Source: a bacterium (GTDB lineage: Bacteria; Actinomycetota; Thermoleophilia; Solirubrobacterales; 70-9). Taken from it: a stretch of 7,298 nt of DNA. The position numbers and the translations under genes were made by a program. The DNA is taken from assembly GCA_002919115.1 (NCBI GenBank), contig PKER01000315.1, forward strand, positions 1-7,298, read 5' to 3'. The number at the start of each line of letters is the position of its first letter. The stretch's first letter is position 1. Positions 1 to 6,111 of the stretch are shown here, piece after piece. The notes under the pieces are model-generated. The model had not been told where the DNA came from, searched no databases, and worked only from the letters and a program-made list of their open reading frames with translations.

Positions 1-153
1 CGCGCCGGCGGCCGCGGCCGTCACCCACGCCCAGCTCAGCCCGGTCAGCCCGAGCAGCGCGAGCCCCGGGACGTAGAGCGACGGAGTGGAGAAGGCGGCG
101 GCGGTGGCAACGAGCGCGGCGCCGAGGATCCCCGTGCCGAGCGCCCTGCTCAT
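1..153 (-). CDS. Probable DUF58-family membrane protein, N-terminal part (cut by window edge)
   Basis: Only the first 51 residues are in the window; the gene continues past base 1. It starts with ATG at 153-151, which shares one base with the TGA of the MoxR gene (TGATG), so translation is probably coupled to it. The visible protein starts MSRALGTG and has two hydrophobic stretches, roughly residues 8-22 and 27-50, split by a short turn containing STPSLYVPG. DUF58 proteins typically open with such a two-helix membrane hairpin, followed by the DUF58 domain in the cytoplasm. The DUF58 domain itself lies outside the window, so the family call rests on gene order (DUF58 genes very often follow MoxR genes) and on the hairpin. 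Another membrane protein linked to MoxR is possible. Confidence 0.6.
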   Translation of the reverse strand, partial: MSRALGTGILGAALVATAAAFSTPSLYVPGLALLGLTGLSWAWVTAAAAGA

Positions 154-1106
154 CACAGCGCCGGGACGCTCGCCAGGGCGTCGGCGACGACCGCCTCAGC
201 GCCCCCTCCGCCGAGCGCGTCCGGCGCGAGCATCAGGCGGTGGGCGAGGACCGAGGGCGCCAGCGCCTGGACGTCATCGGGAAGCACGTGGTCGCGGCCC
301 GCCAGCGCGGCGTGCGCCTTCGCGGCGCGGAAGAGCATGAGGCCGGCGCGGGGGCTCGCCCCCTGCTCGACGCGCGGGTCCTCGCGGGTCGCGGCGCAGA
401 CGGCGACCACGTAGCGGCGCACCTCCTCGCTCGCGTGCAGCTCGGTGGCGCCCGCCTGCGCGGCGCGGACCATCGCCACGTCCGCGACCGGCTCGAGGTC
501 GAGCACGCGGTCGCGCGCGGCGTGGTCGGCGAGCATCTCCGCCTCGTCCGCCGGGCTCGGGTAACCGAGCGAGACGCGCACCATGAAGCGGTCGAGCTGC
601 GCCTCCGGTAGCGGGTAGGTGCCCTCGTACTCGGCGGGGTTCTGCGTCGCGAGCACGATGAACGGCCGCGCGAGCTCGTGCGTCTGCCCGTCGATCGTCA
701 CGCGGTGCTCCTGCATGCACTCGAGCAGGCCCGACTGGGTCTTGGGCGAGGTCCGGTTGATCTCGTCCACGAGCAGGACGTTTGCGAAGACGGGGCCGGG
801 GTGGAACTCGAAGCGCGCGTCGCGCTGGTTGAAGACGTTCGTGCCGATCACGTCCGACGGCAGCAGGTCGGCCGTGCACTGGATGCGCGCGTACTCCGCG
901 TCGAGCGACCGCGCCAGGGCCCGCGCGAGCGCCGTCTTGCCGACCCCGGGCCGGTCCTCGATCAGGACGTGGCCCTCGGCGACGAGCGCCACGAGCAGGT
1001 CGCGGAGCACCTCGTCGGAGACCTTGACCGCGCGTTTGATGTTCGCGCGCACAGCGGCGCCGATCTCCGCCACCCCGGAGGGGTCGAGCGTTGGCAGCGT
1101 GGCCAC
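153..1106 (-). CDS. MoxR-family AAA+ ATPase
   Basis: This 317-residue protein is full length for a MoxR ATPase, a cytoplasmic AAA+ chaperone thought to help maturation of partner proteins, usually DUF58 or von Willebrand A-domain proteins. Visible motifs are Walker A (EDRPGVGKT, 50-58), Walker B with the MoxR signature (LLVDEINRTSPKTQS, 111-125), sensor 1 (LATQNPAEYEGTYPLPEAQ, 152-170, followed by LDRF) and sensor 2 (GASPRAG, 249-255, Arg253). Asp51 takes the place of the first Gly of the textbook Walker A, which is usual in this family. The start is GTG at 1106-1104. An ATG at 1114 is out of frame, and its A and T lie inside the putative -10 box TACCAT. No Shine-Dalgarno is visible, so a leaderless transcript is likely. 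The next gene overlaps by one base. The family is certain; the partner and substrate are not known. Confidence 0.95.
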   Translation of the reverse strand: MATLPTLDPSGVAEIGAAVRANIKRAVKVSDEVLRDLLVALVAEGHVLIEDRPGVGKTALARALARSLDAEYARIQCTADLLPSDVIGTNVFNQRDARFEFHPGPVFANVLLVDEINRTSPKTQSGLLECMQEHRVTIDGQTHELARPFIVLATQNPAEYEGTYPLPEAQLDRFMVRVSLGYPSPADEAEMLADHAARDRVLDLEPVADVAMVRAAQAGATELHASEEVRRYVVAVCAATREDPRVEQGASPRAGLMLFRAAKAHAALAGRDHVLPDDVQALAPSVLAHRLMLAPDALGGGGAEAVVADALASVPAL

Positions 1107-1112
1107 GACACC

Positions 1113-1118
1113 ATGGTA
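1113..1118 (-). promoter_or_regulatory. Putative -10 box of the MoxR operon, leaderless spacing
   Basis: On the minus strand TACCAT (1118-1113) is followed by exactly six bases and then the GTG at 1106. This is the spacing expected when transcription begins at the first base of the start codon. No convincing -35 box is visible 16-19 bases upstream and no Shine-Dalgarno is present. The same hexamer with the same spacing precedes metF. Confidence 0.5.
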
Positions 1119-1256
1119 CGACCGCGCGCCAACCGGCCCCGTCCGCCACGTCCACCTTCCCGCATCGCGAACACGCGGCTGAGGCTCCCCGGGAGCGTTG
1201 ACTGCGATCTCGCGCGGCCGGGCGGTCGCGAGTTCGCGCCAGGGGCAGGCGGGCTA

Positions 1257-1286
1257 GTCGCACCGCGGTCCGGGGCTCGGTGCGAC
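1257..1286. repeat. Perfect 9-bp inverted repeat, 12-nt spacer
   Basis: GTCGCACCG at 1257-1265 is the exact reverse complement of CGGTGCGAC at 1278-1286. The arm centres are 21 bp apart, about two helical turns, which would suit a dimeric DNA-binding protein. As RNA it would form a 9-bp hairpin with a 12-nt loop. No T-run follows on either strand, so a classic terminator is unlikely. Its function is unknown. Confidence 0.55.
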
Positions 1287-1409
1287 GCCTGCTCCCTGGA
1301 ACCGGAAAGCGCCCCGGTCGCCCGGCGTCCGGGCGGCAGGCGGTCCCGGAGGCCGGCGGCGTGCGCATGCGCGCCGCACCGGTCAGGCTAGGCGGGACCG
1401 CGGACGAAA

Positions 1410-1441
1410 CGGGCCGCTCACGGGCAAGAGAAAGCGGCCCG
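1410..1441. repeat. Perfect 9-bp inverted repeat, 14-nt loop
   Basis: CGGGCCGCT (1410-1418) pairs perfectly with AGCGGCCCG (1433-1441). Read on the minus strand the stem is followed by TTTCGTCC, a weak T-rich tail, so it could act as a minus-strand terminator. On the plus strand no T-run follows. No gene ends beside it, apart from the doubtful small ORF about 200 bp away, so the role is open. Confidence 0.45.
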
Positions 1442-1639
1442 GTGGCGCCTGTACTCCGCCTGCCTCGCGCGTAGCCTGCGCGCGTCGGAAGCTTTGTCAG
1501 TCGCCTTCGAGAGCCTCGTCGCCTGGCTTCGGCGCCTCATCTCTCTCCCAGACCGCTGTGCTGTGCAACCTAGGATCGGCTGCCGGGGAAAGCAAGGGGC
1601 CGGCTCTCCCCGATCCCGCAAATTGGGCGATTCTTCGCG

Positions 1640-1720
1640 CTAGCGGCGGGGCGCCGCGGGCTCGTCGGCGGCGAGCTCGCGCAGGTTGCGCGCCGCGCGC
1701 CCCACGAGCGTGGCGATCAT
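1640..1720 (-). CDS. Possible 26-residue small protein (doubtful)
   Basis: ATG at 1720-1718 opens a 26-codon frame ending in TAG at 1642-1640. The peptide contains MIATLVGRAARNLREL, which would form a short amphipathic helix with many Arg, Ala and Leu, and ends in PAAPRR. Every sense codon after the start ends in G or C, as in real genes here, although the local DNA just beyond the stop is AT-richer. Against it: a G-rich run (GGGGA) abuts the ATG directly, too close for a normal Shine-Dalgarno; there is no TANNNT at leaderless spacing; and such frames arise by chance in GC-rich DNA. The same frame stays open upstream through a TTG at 1738. It resembles no family I know. Confidence 0.22.
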   Translation of the reverse strand: MIATLVGRAARNLRELAADEPAAPRR

Positions 1721-1779
1721 TCCCCGCCGCGATCGCAAGGCGGCGGCCGGCAACCGGCGCGAGGCCGCGGCGCGCGGCC

Positions 1780-1785
1780 TATAGT
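1780..1785 (+). promoter_or_regulatory. Putative -10 box of the acylase gene
   Basis: TATAGT, a good match to TATAAT, stands out in very GC-rich surroundings and ends 8 bases before the GTG at 1794. Transcription would start at or within about two bases of the start codon. No Shine-Dalgarno and no clear -35 box are visible, so the transcript is probably leaderless or nearly so. Confidence 0.5.
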
Positions 1786-1793
1786 CGCCCTCG

Positions 1794-4280
1794 GTGTTGG
1801 GGACAGGGTTTCGCCGTGCACGATGGGCGGCGCTCGCCGCGCTCGCGTTCGCGCTCGCGCCCGCCGCGTCCCCCGCGACCGCTGAGGCTGCGGGGCCGGC
1901 GCAGGTCGCCGCCAAGGCCAAGGGCAAGCGGCTCGTCGCGACGATCACGCGCACGAAGTACGGGGTGCCGCACATTCGCGGCCGCAACTGGATGTCGGTC
2001 GCCTTCGGCTACGGCTACGCGTTCGCCGAGGACAACATCTGCACGATGGCCGAGACCTACGTGACGGTCAACGGCCGCCGCTCGCGCTGGTTCGGGCCCG
2101 AGGGCTCCTGGGTGTTCGCCGGCAACGGCACGGTGAACAACAACCTCGCCTCCGACTTCTACTTCCAGTCGATCAAGGAGCAGGGGATCGTCGAGGAGCT
2201 GCTCGAGCGCAAGCCTCCGCACGGCCCGAACCGGATCGTGCGCCAGGGCGTGCGCGGGTACGTGAAGGGCTACAACGCGTATCTGCGCCGCACCGGGGTC
2301 GACAACATCCCGGACGAGCGCTGCCGCGGCAAGCCGTGGGTGCGCCCGATCCGCGAGATCGACGCCTACAGACGCTTCTTCCAGCTCGGCATCCTCGGCA
2401 GCTCCGGCGCGGCGATCGAGGGCATCGCGAACGCCGAGCCGCTGCTGGACCTGGGCCTCGCGCAGCGCCGCCAGGAGCGCGCGCTCGAGAAGCTGCGCTC
2501 GGGCGAGGCGGACGGGTTCTTCCCGATCGAGTCCGGCTCGAACGCGTACGCGATCGGCTCCGACGCCACCCGCGGCAGGTGGAAGGGCCTCGTGCTCGCC
2601 AACCCGCACTTCCCCTGGGACGGGTCCGAGCGCTTCTACCAGGTGCACCTCACGATCCCGGGCAAGGGCGACGTCGCGGGCGGCGCGCTCTACGGCGTCC
2701 CGCTCGTGCTGATCGGCCACACGCGCAACCTCGCCTGGTCGCACACGGTGGCGAGCGCCTGGCGCTTCACGCCGTACGAGCTCACGATCAACCCGCTCAA
2801 CCCCCACCAGTACCTCTACAACGGGAAGTTCGTCGACATGCAGGCGATCAAGGTGACCGTCCCGGTGCGCGCCGCTGACGGGACGGTCGAGGAGCGCAGC
2901 CGCACGCTCTACCGCACGCACCACGGCCCCGTCTTCACGTCGCTGCTCGGCCTCGACCTCTTCCCGTGGACGCCGCTCAAGGCGTTCGCGCTCGGCGACG
3001 TGAACGAGCGCAACTTCCGCTACCTGAACCACTTCGTCCGGGTCAACATGGCCCAGAGCGTCCCGGAGTTCGACCGGATCAACCGGCGCATCCAGGGCAT
3101 CCCCTGGGTCAACTCGATCGCCGCCGACTCGGCCGGCCGCGCCTATTACTCGATGGACGGCGCGATCCCGAACGTGCCGGACGCGAAGGCCACTGGCTGC
3201 GCCGGCGCCCTCGGCCTCGTGCTCTTCCCCCTCACCGGGATCCCCGTGCTCGACGGCTCCCGCTCGGCGTGCGAGTGGGGCAACGACGAGCGCGCGGTCG
3301 CCCCCGGGCTCATGCCGCCGGAGCGCATCCCGCGGCTGATCCGCCGCGACTTCACCCACAACGGCAACGACAGCCACTGGCTGACCAACCCGGCCGAACC
3401 GCTCGAGGGCTTCGACCGGATCGTCGGGGACGAGCGCACCGAGCGCTCGCTGCGGACCCGCATCGGCCTGATCATGGCCCAGGAGCGCATCGCCGGCACC
3501 GACGGGCTGCCCGGCAAGGGGTTCACGCTGCGCAACCTCGCCGAGGTCGCGCTCGGCAACCGCCAGTACCTGGGCGAGTTGTGGCGCGACGATCTGGTCG
3601 CGCTCTGCGGGACGAACCCGTCGCTGGTCGCTGCGGGCGCCTGCAAGGCGCTCGCCGAGTGGGACCTGCGCAACAACCTGGACTCGAAGGGCGCGATCCT
3701 CTTCCAGCGCTTCGCGGAGCGCCTGCTCGGGAGCCTCACCTACCTGCCGTCGGGCACCTCGGCGGGCTACTACCTGCTCGGCAACGCCCTCTGGACGAAC
3801 CAGTTCTCGACCGGCGACCCCATCCACACGCCGAACGGCATGAACAAGCTCAACCCGCTGATCTCGCAGGCGCTCTCGGGCGCGGTCGCCGACCTGCAGG
3901 CGGCGGGCATCCCGCTCGACGGCGCGCCGCGGGAGTGGCAGCACGACCAGCGCGCGGGCAAGAGCATCCCGATCCACGGCGGCGAGGGCGACCTGGGCCT
4001 GTTCAACGCGATCTCGTCGGTGTGGGACCCGCAGGCGGGCTACTCGGAGGTCCCGCACGGGACGAGCTTTATCGCGTCGATCGGGTTCAAGCGCAAGGGC
4101 TGCCCGGTCAAGGCGCTCACGTTCGTCACCTACGGGCAGAGCGAGAACCCCAGCTCGCGGCACGCGACCGACTACACGAGGGCGTTCTCGCGCAAGCGCT
4201 GGAACGCCGTGCCCTTCTGCAAGCGTGAGGTCCGGCGGCAGGCGCTTACCACGAAGCGCGTCACCGGCCCGCGTCGATAG
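1794..4280 (+). CDS. Secreted penicillin-amidase-family acylase (aculeacin A / AHL acylase type)
   Basis: This 828-residue Ntn hydrolase precursor should hydrolyse an amide bond and release a fatty or aromatic acyl group. A Sec-type signal peptide is visible: RRAR at 7-10, a hydrophobic core at 11-25, and likely cleavage near residues 30-33. The family matures by self-cleavage into alpha and beta chains. The site here is ESGSNAYAIG, giving Ser249 as the new N-terminal nucleophile of the beta chain. LANPHFPWDG follows, with His272 (beta residue 24) matching the conserved His of PvdQ-type acylases. Asn525 in GNDSHW is the probable oxyanion Asn. The C-terminus has the usual YGQSENP and TDYTRAFSRKRW motifs. 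These features favour acyl-homoserine lactone or lipopeptide acylases over penicillin G acylase; the substrate cannot be read from the sequence. The start is GTG (next in-frame option TTG 1797). metF follows after 22 bp, with no terminator between. Confidence 0.93.
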   Translation: MLGTGFRRARWAALAALAFALAPAASPATAEAAGPAQVAAKAKGKRLVATITRTKYGVPHIRGRNWMSVAFGYGYAFAEDNICTMAETYVTVNGRRSRWFGPEGSWVFAGNGTVNNNLASDFYFQSIKEQGIVEELLERKPPHGPNRIVRQGVRGYVKGYNAYLRRTGVDNIPDERCRGKPWVRPIREIDAYRRFFQLGILGSSGAAIEGIANAEPLLDLGLAQRRQERALEKLRSGEADGFFPIESGSNAYAIGSDATRGRWKGLVLANPHFPWDGSERFYQVHLTIPGKGDVAGGALYGVPLVLIGHTRNLAWSHTVASAWRFTPYELTINPLNPHQYLYNGKFVDMQAIKVTVPVRAADGTVEERSRTLYRTHHGPVFTSLLGLDLFPWTPLKAFALGDVNERNFRYLNHFVRVNMAQSVPEFDRINRRIQGIPWVNSIAADSAGRAYYSMDGAIPNVPDAKATGCAGALGLVLFPLTGIPVLDGSRSACEWGNDERAVAPGLMPPERIPRLIRRDFTHNGNDSHWLTNPAEPLEGFDRIVGDERTERSLRTRIGLIMAQERIAGTDGLPGKGFTLRNLAEVALGNRQYLGELWRDDLVALCGTNPSLVAAGACKALAEWDLRNNLDSKGAILFQRFAERLLGSLTYLPSGTSAGYYLLGNALWTNQFSTGDPIHTPNGMNKLNPLISQALSGAVADLQAAGIPLDGAPREWQHDQRAGKSIPIHGGEGDLGLFNAISSVWDPQAGYSEVPHGTSFIASIGFKRKGCPVKALTFVTYGQSENPSSRHATDYTRAFSRKRWNAVPFCKREVRRQALTTKRVTGPRR

Positions 4281-4290
4281 GCCTCTCACC

Positions 4291-4296
4291 TACCAT
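4291..4296 (+). promoter_or_regulatory. Putative -10 box of metF, leaderless spacing
   Basis: TACCAT is followed by six bases and then the ATG at 4303. It is the same hexamer and spacing as in front of the MoxR gene. It sits in the 22-bp gap after the acylase stop, so any upstream promoter element lies inside the acylase coding end. No Shine-Dalgarno is present, and read-through from the acylase gene is also possible. Confidence 0.55.
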
Positions 4297-4302
4297 CCAC
4301 TC

Positions 4303-5211
4303 ATGCGGATCACCGAGGCCTTCGCCAAGGACGAGCCGGTCTTCTCGTTCGAGTTCTTCCCGCCGAAGACGCCGGAGGGCGTCGACCAGCTGTTCGAGAC
4401 GATCGAGGCGCTGAAGCCGCTCGAGCCCGACTTCGTGTCGGTCACCTACGGCGCGGGCGGGTCGACGCGCGACGGCACCGTCGAGATCGCCGAGCGCATC
4501 AAGCGCGAGGAGGGCATCGAGACGATGGCGCACCTGAGCTGCGTGGGGGCGACGCGCGAGGAGCTCGCCGAGATCCTCGACCGCTACGCCGCGGCCGGGA
4601 TCGAGAACGTGCTCGCCCTGCGCGGGGACCCACCGCAGGGCCAGACGAACTTCGTCGCGCCCGAGGGCGGCCTGAAGAGCGCCGCCGAGCTCACCGAGTT
4701 CATCACCTCCGGCTGGGACTTCACCGTGGGCGGGGCCTGCTTCCCGGAGGTCCACCCGGAGGCGGCGAGCCTCGAGGACGACCTCAGGTACCTGAAGACC
4801 AAGGTCGACGCGGGCGCCCAGTTCCTGATCACCCAGCTCTTCTTCGACAACTCCCTCTACTGGAACTTCGTGGAACGCGCGCGGGAGATGGGCATCCACG
4901 TCCCCATCCTCCCGGGCGTGATCCCGATCCAGAGCTACGAGCAGGTGGTCCGGATCTGCAAGCGCTGCGACGCCTCGATCCCGCCCGAGCTCGACGCGGC
5001 GATGCAGGAGCTGGGCGGCGACGTGGAGGCCGAGCGCCTGCTGGGCGTCGCCTACGCCGCGCGCCAGTGCGAGGAGCTGCTCGCCGGCGGGGCGCCGGGG
5101 ATCCACTTCTTCGCGCTGAACCGCGCCCCCGGCACGCGGGCGGTGCTGAGCGCGCTGCGCGCGTCGCGCCCGTGGGAGCGGGCGCACCCCCGCATCGAGG
5201 AACCCGCGTGA
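4303..5211 (+). CDS. metF: 5,10-methylenetetrahydrofolate reductase
   Basis: This FAD-dependent cytoplasmic enzyme reduces 5,10-methylene-THF to 5-methyl-THF, the methyl donor for methionine synthase. The protein has 302 residues, close to E. coli MetF (296), and holds the single TIM-barrel domain of bacterial enzymes. Visible motifs are FSFEFFPPKTPEG (14-26, with Glu17 matching the catalytic Glu28 of E. coli), VTYGAGGSTRDG, AHLSCVG, LALRGDPP (Asp109, matching E. coli Asp120 near the flavin), GGACFPEVHPEA, TQLFFDN, PGVIPI and GIHFFALN. I chose ATG 4303 because it begins at the normal family N-terminus and has a -10 box six bases before it. The frame is open further back, into the acylase end, but an earlier start would add non-family residues. 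Its stop overlaps the start of the alpha/beta hydrolase (GTGA). Confidence 0.97.
   Translation: MRITEAFAKDEPVFSFEFFPPKTPEGVDQLFETIEALKPLEPDFVSVTYGAGGSTRDGTVEIAERIKREEGIETMAHLSCVGATREELAEILDRYAAAGIENVLALRGDPPQGQTNFVAPEGGLKSAAELTEFITSGWDFTVGGACFPEVHPEAASLEDDLRYLKTKVDAGAQFLITQLFFDNSLYWNFVERAREMGIHVPILPGVIPIQSYEQVVRICKRCDASIPPELDAAMQELGGDVEAERLLGVAYAARQCEELLAGGAPGIHFFALNRAPGTRAVLSALRASRPWERAHPRIEEPA
5197..5201 (+). promoter_or_regulatory. Shine-Dalgarno of the alpha/beta hydrolase
   Basis: GAGGA ends six bases before the GTG at 5208. It is the only well-placed Shine-Dalgarno I find in the window, and it belongs to an internal operon gene. It supports the GTG start that overlaps the metF stop. 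Confidence 0.5.
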
Positions 5212-6059
5212 GCGCGGGCGTGCGGCTGAGCGAGCGCGCAGGGGATTTCGAGTTCGAGGGGCACCGCCTCGCCTACGGCGAGTGGGGCGCGGGCGAGCGC
5301 GCGCTCGTGCTGGTCCACGGCCTGCTCATGAACCGGCGCATGTACGACCTCCTGGCGCCGGCGATGGCGCGGCGCGGCTTCCGGGTGGTGACGCTGGATC
5401 TGCTCGGCCACGGGCAGTCGGACCGGCCGCCGGAGATGCACCTCTACAACATGCCGGTCTTCGCCAGGCAGGTCGCGGCGCTCATCGACCACCTCGGCCT
5501 GGAGCGGCCCGTCGTGGGCGGCACCTCGCTCGGCGCCAACACCGCGCTTGAGTTCGCGGTGGCCAACCCCGGTCGCGCGCGGGCGCTCGTCATCGAGATG
5601 CCGGTGCTCGACAACGCGCTTCTGGGCGCCTCGCTCTTCTTCACGCCGGTGCTCGTCGGCCTGCGCTTCGGCCAGCCCGTCCTGCGCGGGCTGGCCGCGC
5701 TGACCTCCCGGATGCCGCGCACGCACTTCCTCGTCGACCTGTTGCTCGACTGGCTCCGGCAGGAGCCCGAGGGCTCGACCGCCGTGCTCGAGGGCATCCT
5801 GTTCGGGCGCGTCGCCCCACCCCGCTCCGAGCGGCGGCGGATCGCCGAGCCGACGCTCGTGATCGGCCATCCGGGCGAGCCGCTCCACCCGTTCTCCGAC
5901 GCCGGCAACCTCGCCGAGGAGATCCCGAACGCCCGGCTCGTCAACGCGCGCTCCATCGTCGAGTGGCGGATCTGGCCCGCCCGCCTGAACGGCATCCTCG
6001 AAAGGTTTCTCGATGAGGTCTACGCCGAGCCCCGGGCAGGGGGCCGTGACCCCGCATGA
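5208..6059 (+). CDS. Alpha/beta-fold hydrolase, atypical catalytic site
   Basis: This 283-residue protein has the alpha/beta-hydrolase layout: LVLVHGLLMN (33-42) for the oxyanion region, LDLLGHGQSDRP (63-74) after strand 5, and the nucleophile elbow GTSLGAN with Ser107. The acid region reads VIGHPGEPLHPFSD (218-231), with Glu224 or Asp231 as candidates. Where the catalytic His is normally found, the sequence reads SIVEWRIWP (249-257), and no His follows His227. Either His227 has taken over or the activity is altered. There is no signal peptide or membrane segment, so it is probably cytoplasmic. The GTG start overlaps the metF TGA by 4 nt and has a GAGGA in front, so it is very likely co-transcribed and coupled with metF. 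The substrate is unknown; esterase, lipase or thioesterase are possible, and a non-catalytic role cannot be ruled out. Confidence 0.88.
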   Translation: MSAGVRLSERAGDFEFEGHRLAYGEWGAGERALVLVHGLLMNRRMYDLLAPAMARRGFRVVTLDLLGHGQSDRPPEMHLYNMPVFARQVAALIDHLGLERPVVGGTSLGANTALEFAVANPGRARALVIEMPVLDNALLGASLFFTPVLVGLRFGQPVLRGLAALTSRMPRTHFLVDLLLDWLRQEPEGSTAVLEGILFGRVAPPRSERRRIAEPTLVIGHPGEPLHPFSDAGNLAEEIPNARLVNARSIVEWRIWPARLNGILERFLDEVYAEPRAGGRDPA

Positions 6060-6096
6060 CCACGCGGTTTGCGGCCGCCAGGCATCGCGCTTTCGC

Positions 6097-6102
6097 TAGG
6101 CT
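6097..6102 (+). promoter_or_regulatory. Putative -10 box of the DUF3105 gene
   Basis: TAGGCT ends nine bases before ATG 6112 and three bases before an in-frame GTG at 6106. It fits TANNNT. TTGCGG at 6069-6074 is a possible -35 element, but the 22-base spacer is too long to be convincing. No Shine-Dalgarno is visible. Confidence 0.38.
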
Positions 6103-6111
6103 CACGTGCTC

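Larger units (their letters stand above)
1107..1793. other. 687-bp divergent intergenic region with several inverted repeats
   Basis: This is the only long stretch without a confident gene. It separates the leftward MoxR operon from the rightward acylase gene and holds a putative -10 box at each end. Its left half contains two perfect inverted repeats, CTCGCG/CGCGAG (1209-1214 with 1227-1232) and GTCGCACCG/CGGTGCGAC (1257-1265 with 1278-1286), and there is a third at 1410-1418 with 1433-1441. A looser fold is at 1573-1616. Bases from about 1480 to 1640 are visibly less GC-rich than the flanking genes. A 26-codon ORF lies on the minus strand at 1640-1720. I found no tRNA and no match by eye to conserved cores of RNase P RNA, tmRNA or SRP RNA. 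A regulatory RNA or a regulator binding region is possible but unproven. Confidence 0.7.

Noticed and set aside
962..1174. ATG at 1114 (minus) as the MoxR start
   Set aside because: It is out of frame with the MoxR motifs, and its A and T form part of the putative TACCAT -10 box.
1276..1295. Near-identical 19-20 base string shared with 7095-7113 (12 exact bases, one indel, 7 exact bases)
   Set aside because: One copy encodes the signal peptide of the last gene, and a match of this size is within what GC-rich sequence gives by chance.
274..1368. Long minus-strand frame overlapping the MoxR gene, and plus-strand frames at 240-611, 619-1182 and 678-1391
   Set aside because: The products are Arg/Pro/Ala-rich with no recognisable motif, while the 153-1106 frame has every MoxR motif.
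1240..1400. SRP RNA-like or RNase P-like core in the long gap (for example ACCGGAAAGC)
   Set aside because: The conserved cores of these RNAs are not present in order, and the resemblance is limited to a few bases.
1480..1560. tRNA-like T-arm string CCTTCGAGAGCC
   Set aside because: No acceptor stem, D arm or anticodon arm can be placed around it.
1779..4289. An 836-codon open frame on the minus strand covering the whole acylase gene
   Set aside because: It mirrors the acylase codons, gives a low-complexity Arg/Val/Glu/Asp-rich product with no family motif, and such antisense frames are common in GC-rich genes. The plus-strand acylase has full family motifs.
4225..4302. Upstream start for metF at 4225
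   Set aside because: It would overlap the acylase end and add residues not seen in MetF; ATG 4303 fits the family N-terminus and the -10 box.
5067..5207. Upstream start for the alpha/beta hydrolase at 5067
   Set aside because: The extra segment is Arg/Ala-rich shadow of metF; GTG 5208 has a Shine-Dalgarno and the typical GTGA overlap.
6071..6078. GCGGCCGC palindrome before the DUF3105 gene as a terminator
   Set aside because: It is a plain 8-bp palindrome without loop or T tail and is expected by chance at this GC content.
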